Below, piece by piece: positions 56,889 to 64,000 of a DNA stretch of 64,000 bases. Numbering within the stretch: position 1 is the first letter of the stretch; the number at the start of each line of letters is the position of its first letter. A program made the translations under genes and the position numbers. Source of the DNA: Keithomyces neogunnii (taxonomy: Eukaryota; Ascomycota; Sordariomycetes; Hypocreales; Clavicipitaceae); contig JAIOWQ010000001.1 in the NCBI GenBank assembly GCA_020975405.1, forward strand, positions 2,232,001-2,296,000. The letters are read 5' to 3'. The notes beneath the pieces were generated by a model that worked only from the letters and a program-made list of their open reading frames with translations, searched no databases and was not told the origin of the DNA.

Positions 56889-59716
56889 TATTTTATTTTC
56901 TATTTGCATGATAAATAGAGAGCGTTGTTGGTTTCCATCTTTTCAGGCCATCATGTGCGACTGCTGTTGCCGTTGCGTTGAAATTAGACCATCCTCTGGT
57001 TCACAGGCTTGTCTTGCTGGTGGCGACTTGGTCTGCTCTCAGTCATGTGTCGACGCCAGGTTGACTTGGCAAAATGTCATGGGGCTTGAACTACATTGCG
57101 AGAAGCCTTTAACACTGCGACGGTTAGTCACGTTCACCAGGTTGTTATTTGTTGTCACCTCGCCGCAAAAGTGTGCTCCGGAGCCCCAAGCACTCCTTGA
57201 CGTTGAGGCAGACGGGCAGTGGAACATGCTGCCCAACATCATTGGCACCCACGAAAGCACAACAGGTGAAAGAGACCGTGGCTAGCACCGTCGACAATCA
57301 CCCACCCTGTCACTCGCGAACCGCGCTACACGATATGCAGCAGGATCCTTATGGATGTTAAGTGCTCTCCGTCACGGATGCATCCCGTACAGGGTAACAC
57401 TTGAGCGGACTCTGTCAATGTTGAGATGTGAATCCACATCGCAAATTCGGATAACGGGGCCCGAAAGCGGTGCACATTAAAACCAGCTCATCGGATGCCG
57501 TTGCCTGCATGTATGTACTTGGGAACAGTTGGGCCTTCAAGCAAGCAGGACAAGAATTTAAACCAAGAGGGTACCAAGGAAAACGCCAATATCAGAATGC
57601 CAGCCGCAGGTGACAAATGTAGGCAAGACTCGCACCACCCAATGCGAGCCCTGTTGATATTGGTACAGGGATTTTTTTGAGAGACAGACGGACTTCATGG
57701 CTCTCACTGGATAAATCCACTCTAATCTCGTCACTCGACAGGGCGCTAATAAATCGGCTGCAAAATTGGACTGCCGCACGCCAGATGGCATTTGTGCAAT
57801 GAATCCCGCCCGGTGTTATTATTCTGCCTTACAGTCCAATGCCAATAGTAGTGAATGCGCGCTCCCCGCCAAAGACGGACACGGAATTCTGTGGCAGATG
57901 CGGGAACAAGGCTCTAGCTAGCTCCCTTTCCGAGACATAATACCGATCAGCATCACACCAGACGTTGGCATGACGCTCGTTTCAACCCGGGCACTCATGG
58001 GCTTCAATGCACCATCCAGCAAAGCAACGGGGGTTGGGGTCCATTCCTAGGCGCCCGGAGAATGACCAGCGACATAGAATTTTAAATGTTTGTGCTTGTC
58101 TGTTCTCCATGAACCTGGCTATGGGGGGGTTCTCATCATGAGGCAGCAAACCGCCAACACAGAGTCCAACACCAGAGGCGGGCCGAGTGAGGACACCAAA
58201 CGCTAGGTGGTAAGGCAGAAGCAAGTCATGAGGTGGATCTCTTGATGAAATGGGAGAACAGTGAAGGATCTGCCGATGCTGATGGCTGTTTCCCACTCGC
58301 TGTCCTACTCGAAATCGCGACGTCGTGATGGAGACGTGTTCTGGGGTCGTGGCAAATGCAGGGTGCATGTCATTAGAAAATACCAATCCACGTCACCCAG
58401 GAGGAGGAGGGCTATCATCTGTTAAGCTGCCAGCCCCAAAGCCGCTTGTATAATTTTCCCTGATAGTCGTATTGCGTATTGAACTCTGAAGGAGTTAAAA
58501 GAGGACAAACAGGACGCAGACGAACATTTCGGCACTCCCCCCGCTACGGTGTTGCCAACGCCTGGACAGCCAAGTTTTCCATGTTGCTAGACAATTCTTG
58601 TGCAAGCTGGGGCCGCCCAACCTAATGCAAACCCTTGCCTGTTTCTTAGCCTGCAGGCATCCCCGTACAAGGCAAGCGGTAAGAATGAAATGGGGCTTGC
58701 CTGCGTCTTCCAACACAAGCATGGAGACTGCAAGCAGAATTTCGGGGCAGCCTCTGAGGACGAGACTAGCACAGGAGGATATCGGAGAGGCAACTCGATT
58801 GCAGACGGGGACAGAGGTTGACGGCAGGCCACCAGAGTTGTTTTGGCAGGGAACATTATCGCGGGCCACATTGCAGTCTAACAGCCACTTGAGCACCATC
58901 CCGGACGCCCGATTTAATGGACCAACGGTCCCGTTTCTTGGGTGCGTCTCTCGGGTCTGTCCACCAAGCGTCTGGAGAAAGCGCGACATGGACCATTGAC
59001 ACTTGTGGGTGCAGCAAGCTTGTGCCAAAACACCCAGGGTAGTGAACAGCCCAAGACGAAGACAACATGGGACAGATAAAACTGGGAAGAGAACCACCTT
59101 TCCTGACAACACTCCAAGCTGCTGCAGGGAGCAGAGGGGAGCAGGAGACAGGAGTTCAGAGCGGGAGAAAGTCTGGTGCATTCGTGTGTGGCCAGCCGCA
59201 GGGTCATCCATTGCCTGAGTGAATGATTTAAAGCACTCGAGGGCCACGGTGCTGGGACTGGAGGTCACTCACATAACTAAACCCTTCCCCCCATCCCCGT
59301 TTCCTCCAGCCGCCACTTTCCTTTCTCATTTTAAAATCTCCTTCTCTCGCTCTCTTCATTCATCCTATTTTCCCATGCACCATTGTTTCTCCCTCGCCGA
59401 GCTGCTCCTGGCCGCGGTGTTGCACCATTTTCGCCTGGGGACTTATACGCCACCTGTGCCTCACTGAAGTCACAACCACGCCCGAGCGATGACAATACTG
59501 GCCTCTTCACCGAGGGCGCTCAACGCCTGCCGCGCCGACGAGAAAAAATGGCATCCGTCGAGACGGAAAGCCCACCAAGGGGCTTCTCCGACAGAAAACG
59601 GATCTGACTCAACACATGACGAACCCGTAAGGGCTTTGAAGCATCGGGCGATGGATGGCAAGGACAAACGACACGGGTTTGGGCCACGAGGGTCTGGCCT
59701 GGGTGGGACAGGGGTG

Positions 59717-59735
59717 CCCCCCCCCCCCCCCCCCC
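59717..59735 (+). repeat. 19-base poly-C tract
   Basis: An uninterrupted run of 19 cytosines, a hypervariable mononucleotide repeat or possible sequencing-error site. Confidence 0.85.
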
Positions 59736-62700
59736 AGGAGCTCCAGATGCCACTGGCGAGGCAGCCCCATCCGGCACCCTTTGGTGATCCTGGTTTGTCC
59801 TCACAATGGCACGGGTCTGGTGGCCTGGGCTGGCTTGGTGGAGGAGCGGCGTGAGCGGCGTCAACGGCTTCACCACCACTGAAGCCCAGGTTCCTAAAGG
59901 CAATTGAGCCAGCCAGTGAATGCCCATCAGACGGCCTGGAAAGCAAACAGCTCTCAAGCTTGTTTCCCACCATCTTCGATGTTTGCCTCGAGCCTTGTCA
60001 AGTTTCCGAGCGGGCGCAATTGACGAAGTGAAACGCCATCAGCCATCCTGTGCACTGGCCTACCCGCCAACGCAAACACGCGACCTCGATACTCTCCAAC
60101 ACTCCTGTTGCATTCGGATTCACCGTCACTTCTGCATCCAGTCACATTGTCGCAACAAGTCGTTGCAAGGAAGGTGCTTGGCGTCGGGTGTGGTGTGTCA
60201 TTACTTTCAATCTTGTCTTGGACTCTAGGTGCTGCTCAATGCCCTGTACCTGTCGGCGGGGCTGCAGACGGGCGCCAGCCGTAACCATGCAGCAGATACA
60301 TCAATCATGCATGTAAGCATGGGGAAGCGACTTCTTCTCGTGAGCTGGATATGCACCTGCAAACAGCAGGGATGGGGTTGTCTCTACCTCATCGAGCTGC
60401 GCTGGAGAGAAATTTTGTCCCGGGCCCTGATGTGCTTAACTTGATGGCCAGATTGCGGTGCTGGCTATGTCGAGATGCTGGACGCTCAGTTCGGGACTTT
60501 CTCGACACGGTTGTACCTTGTGGATGACACTGCATCGTGGCGAGCGAGTGACCGGGCAGGCCTTGAGACTCGCAGGATTCCAGCATCCTATTCCGTGTTG
60601 CATCTGTTCGGCGTCGACACAGGAATTGGGAATTCTTTACACGTTTGGCATAATGATTGAACACCGCATCTGTTTAGCAAAGCACAAATCACGGCATCCA
60701 AGGCTGGTCAACTTACGCGCTTTACTGTCAAATCGACCACTGCCGCCTTTTCCAATGATTTCAATTCTCATATCCATGGACTTTGCTTCATGGGATTCGA
60801 GTCTGACATGCCAGGGGAAGACACCGAGGGAGCTCGAATTACCGTCAACAACAACCATTCATCGGGCACCCTACCTAATTCATGAGGGAAATATGGCACC
60901 ACCGCCTGATTCTACGTGGTTTGCTAAATGACGACTTTAGCTGCAAGTCCATCATGTTTGGGCCTTGAAAGTGCTCCATCTGCACAGTCTTTGACACGAC
61001 GCCAACTTGTCCAACTTGTTTTCCCAAACGCTCATGATATGTACGTCTGGAGTCTTTTGAACACAAACTCATAACGGATTTTGTTGATTGACATGTCAAG
61101 GCTGACCGAATCTCACCCCAATCAGCATAACATGAGCAACTGTCCTATTGAGGGCCTGTTAATATTGTTAGTTAATCTGTTGACTCTTTACTGGCAATTG
61201 GCGACTTGCACTAACAGTCAGCTGCGATCTACTAACAGAAATTCATCGCTTGATAGGTCCACCTTCAGACCGACGCTAGTCCAAATATGGACTAGACTCT
61301 TGCCAGAGCGAAATCTTTTCTCCATTCTGAAACCGGCGGCGGGTGAGGGCGACTCGTTGACAAACTGGCAAAGGCTGATGCGCGTGCAACCATAACCGGA
61401 CTTCTCCTCTGCGTGGCTTTACGTGGTTAATGCGCCTTGCCCGCTGCTGGAGTCTAGGAAAACAGGCTCTAGCTCTAGGCTTTGCCCACACACCCAACTG
61501 ACACTCTACTCTCGTCGTCGCTGCCACTGCGCACACTTCGACGCACCCCCTGCTGGCCTCGCTTGACAGACTTGAGAGACAGCTTGTTTGAACCACTTCC
61601 TCGGTCTCGTGACCCGCAGCGTCTCCGTTCGGACGGGCTCCTGGATCCGTTCCGGCTTGTTGCGCGGGCGTGAAGTGAGCCTGGAAGGTCTGGAGCCATC
61701 GGCCCCCGTAGGCACGAAATTTTCTTCCTCTGTTGCTTGATGCGACAAGGCAACGGCCACCACCAGCTCTCTGCGCGCGACACGGCACTCGCTCGTCTCG
61801 CTCCACTGATTGTCACCCGTCCGCTTTATTGACGAAAGCCGCGCTGCTGATTAGAACCGAGTCAATCCTGCGGCTGCATTAATTACCTCGCGCTTCTCGA
61901 ACGCCTCGAACGCGCCGGTGGACTTTCGACGGCGTCGATTTTTGGCTTAGCTGCCACGCTCTTTTTCGGCTGGCGCTGGAGACACGCTCGAGCGTCCAAC
62001 CTCCAAGGTCTACGGAGTACTGGTACGTTCGTCCCACCCCTTGACCAGCCTGGCCCCTGCGTACCAAGGTACCTACCTCCTGAGCCCTTCGCTACCAGCT
62101 TAGCGGCCATTCAACACGAGCTGTGTTTGGGTGGGGGTTTGTTCCCAACCCCTTCACGTCGCTGTGCCTCAAGTGAGCACTCCAGCACCCTAGCGGTCCA
62201 GCACTGGACCACCTGCACGCACCCTTCTTCCCTCCAGAACTTTAGAGGTCGCCTCACCTCCCCATACTGGTTATCCTCATCGTTCGGGCTGGGTCGTTGC
62301 TCCCCCTTGGCTCAGGCTAGCGTCTGGTCGCTCTGGCCCTCTCGCCAACGTCTCCGCCTCACTGTCTCTGTGTCCTCCTGCCCAAGCCCACCCAATCAGC
62401 GTTCAGTTGGCAGCTGCGAGGGCTCGACAACTCCCTACCCAGCCAGCCCAGTAGCGGACGGCCCTCACTCATTCGAGCAGTCAAGACCCGTTGTCTGGTG
62501 CTCGCTCGTCTCCGCCTGGCTTCTGGCTCTGGCCTTGCACTCTGCCCCCGTCCTACCTTGCTCATTTCCCACCCGACACCACACACGCACCGCACCACCA
62601 CACACAATCCTCCACCAACCCGCGACGCGACTCGACCTATCCATCACCACACGCCGTGGTCGTGACACGGCCCCATTGTCATCCGTCCCTGCGCCCTTCA

Positions 62701-62727
62701 ATGGGTCTCTGGCTGTGTGCCTGCTGA
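62701..62727 (+). promoter_or_regulatory. eight-codon uORF before SWI1
   Basis: The only ATG within the last 950 nt before the SWI1 start opens MGLWLCAC, ending in TGA, 40 nt before the main ATG. If translated it could tune initiation at SWI1. Confidence 0.5.
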
Positions 62728-62767
62728 TCGCTAACGTCGTTGCGCATAGCCTGTCGGGGCCGTCGCC

Positions 62768-64000
62768 ATGAGCGCCTGGATGAACGACGCCGTCCCCAAC
62801 CACAATGGAAACGGCTTCCCTCACATGAACGACCCCAACTCTGCCGGTGCCATGATGGATCCCTCTGCTTTCATGGCCAACCCGGGTCAGTTCAACCCGG
62901 GACAATTCCCTAACCAGCAACAGATGGCTGGTATGCAAAATGGCCCAATGCGCCATGGTTCACCGACGTACCAGAACCAGAACCCGAACCCCAATCAGAA
63001 CCAGAGCCAAAATCCTGTCTATCAAACCAACTCGGTGATTCCATCAAAACGTCCTCGGCCTCGCGAAGATAGTGTGACCGGTTCGCCAGGGCAGAATCCG
63101 GGAATGCAGCCACCGTCGCGTTCCGAAACGCCGCAACAACAAAACTTTGGCGGCTTCCAGCCGGGCGGCCCCATGCCTCCTCAACCAAATCCGGGTCAAT
63201 TCTCCCATCTCCAAGCTAACGGCTCTGCCAACGCCAGTCCATCTCCAATCATGGGAAACCAGATGCGACCGGGCAATGTGCCTCAGCGAGTAGCTACCGC
63301 GTCACCGCATCCCTTTTCGCCTGGACCCGGCCCACAGCAGTTCGGTGGCTCCCAAGCTTCTCCCATCCCTTCAGAGCATGGCACGCCGCAACCTAATCAA
63401 TACATGCAAAACATGCCTCCCGGATACAACCCCGGATACGCGCAATCACCCTCGAATCCTCGTCCTTCTCCCAACCCCAACGCGATGGCTGGCGGCCCAG
63501 GTGCAAGCGGCCAGATGATTCCTCAGCAGATGGGACAAATGCCCCAGCACATGGGTCAGATGCCACCCAATATGTATCAGCAAATGCAGCAGCAGATGCA
63601 ACAGCAAGCTCAGCAGCCGGGTCAGCAACAACCGCCTGGCCAGCAACAGCAGCAGCCAGGTCAACAGAGACCACAAGGAATGGCCGATCAACAAAAGATG
63701 GCCGCATATCAGATGCGTCTTCAGCAGCAACAGTTCCAGGGGAACATGCAGATGCAGGCGCAAATGCAGGCACAGAATATGGGCCGCGGAATGATGCCCA
63801 AGCAGCAGATGCCTGGAATGCCAAATGGTCAAGTGCCACAAGGGGCAATGCGACAGCAACCTCGGCCTATGGGAAACATTAACCCGGAGCAGTTTATGAA
63901 GAACTTGACAACCTTGATGAACGCGAAGGGATTGCCTTTAGATCCGAATCCTATCGTCGGTGATCGACCAGTCAATCTTGTCATGTTGTTCCAGATGGTT
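62768..64000 (+). CDS. swi1: SWI/SNF chromatin-remodelling subunit SWI1 (ARID), 5' part
   Basis: SWI1 is the ARID-containing subunit of the SWI/SNF remodelling complex. The frame opens at ATG 62768 (MSAWMNDAVPNHNGNGFPHM) and is open to the window edge, 411 codons, with no intron. The N-terminal 370 residues are low-complexity, rich in Gln, Pro, Met, Asn and Gly (QQMQQQMQQQAQQ; MGQMPQHMGQMPP), with SKRPRPRED as a likely nuclear signal. At the right edge the ARID domain begins: NPEQFMKNLTTLMNAKGLPL then DPNPIVGDRPVNLVMLF. The remainder of the ARID and the large C-terminal part lie outside the window. The ARID onset makes SWI1 the best fit, since the other ARID proteins of these fungi lack this Q/M-rich lead. 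Confidence 0.9.
   Translation, partial: MSAWMNDAVPNHNGNGFPHMNDPNSAGAMMDPSAFMANPGQFNPGQFPNQQQMAGMQNGPMRHGSPTYQNQNPNPNQNQSQNPVYQTNSVIPSKRPRPREDSVTGSPGQNPGMQPPSRSETPQQQNFGGFQPGGPMPPQPNPGQFSHLQANGSANASPSPIMGNQMRPGNVPQRVATASPHPFSPGPGPQQFGGSQASPIPSEHGTPQPNQYMQNMPPGYNPGYAQSPSNPRPSPNPNAMAGGPGASGQMIPQQMGQMPQHMGQMPPNMYQQMQQQMQQQAQQPGQQQPPGQQQQQPGQQRPQGMADQQKMAAYQMRLQQQQFQGNMQMQAQMQAQNMGRGMMPKQQMPGMPNGQVPQGAMRQQPRPMGNINPEQFMKNLTTLMNAKGLPLDPNPIVGDRPVNLVMLFQMV

Larger units (their letters stand above)
56889..62767. other. 5.9-kb gene-free region upstream of SWI1
   Basis: This is the largest gap in the window. The left part has no notable signal beyond short overlapping frames. A pyrimidine-rich stretch at 59281-59420 resembles a fungal transcription start region. 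A 19-base C run lies at 59717-59735. The last 950 bp are ATG-free and C/T-rich, as in a long SWI1 leader. A minus-strand frame of 257 codons at 58495-59268 is rich in Cys and Leu without domain features, and I do not accept it as a gene. Confidence 0.5.

Noticed and set aside
58495..59268. 257-codon minus-strand frame
   Set aside because: Composition is unusually rich in Cys, Leu and Val without motifs. Several frames on both strands are open in the same place, which points to chance.
62127..62771. 214-codon frame ending in an ATGA overlap with the SWI1 start
   Set aside because: The frame contains no ATG at all, so it has no start. It is better explained as a C/T-rich leader lacking stops.
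63393..63859. Minus-strand frames inside SWI1, one with long Leu/His runs
   Set aside because: They are the complement of Gln- and Met-rich SWI1 codons, not separate genes.

Overview
This window is nuclear DNA of a filamentous ascomycete, most likely a Sordariomycete and probably Hypocreales. The evidence is short GT-AG introns (about 50-400 nt), mixed gene orientations, moderate GC, and protein relatives typical of that group, including a full-length FREQUENCY clock protein. I find 19 genes I am confident of, three weaker hypothetical genes, no tRNA or rRNA, no CRISPR array and no intact transposon. All exon boundaries were read by eye from splice signals and reading-frame continuity.

Layout, left to right. 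1-7.9 kb: the 3' part of trehalose-6-phosphate synthase (+), then vid27 (-) and a prenylcysteine oxidase (-). 8-10 kb: a gene-free stretch with nested hairpins and a 12-bp minisatellite. 10.3-13.3 kb: frq (-), with about 3.9 kb of gene-free upstream DNA. 17.2-21.5 kb: cofactor-independent phosphoglycerate mutase (-), mediator subunit 9 (+) and tubulin-binding cofactor C (-). 22-26 kb: an acidic hypothetical gene, gpi1 (-) and a tiny spliced two-membrane-segment gene (-). 27.8-33 kb: a DEK_C/HIRIP3-like gene (+), aldose 1-epimerase (-), a hypothetical nuclear protein (+) and COX20 (-). 33.6-40.3 kb: the DNA polymerase epsilon catalytic subunit (+). 41-47 kb: a hypothetical gene (+) whose stop overlaps that of a CUE-domain gene (-), ribosomal protein S20/uS10 (+) and a CCCH/FG nucleoporin (-). 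47.9-56.9 kb: a cytochrome P450 (-), CWH43 (-) and UTP6 (+). 56.9-62.8 kb: a long gene-free region leading into the start of SWI1 (+), which runs off the right edge.

The genes are mostly housekeeping: trehalose and sugar metabolism, GPI-anchor synthesis and remodelling (gpi1 and cwh43), replication (pol2), transcription (MED9, SWI1), ribosome assembly (UTP6) and translation (uS10). They are not a cluster with one shared function, and the lone P450 has no biosynthetic backbone gene beside it. I did not find a clearly new biological system.

The observations most worth a second look are: a short upstream ORF that overlaps the frq start codon; an internal frq methionine placed beside an intron donor; a roughly 950-nt ATG-free leader before SWI1; a 72-aa spliced membrane protein next to gpi1; palindromic elements near 8.7-9.15 kb; and a diverged direct repeat behind pol2.
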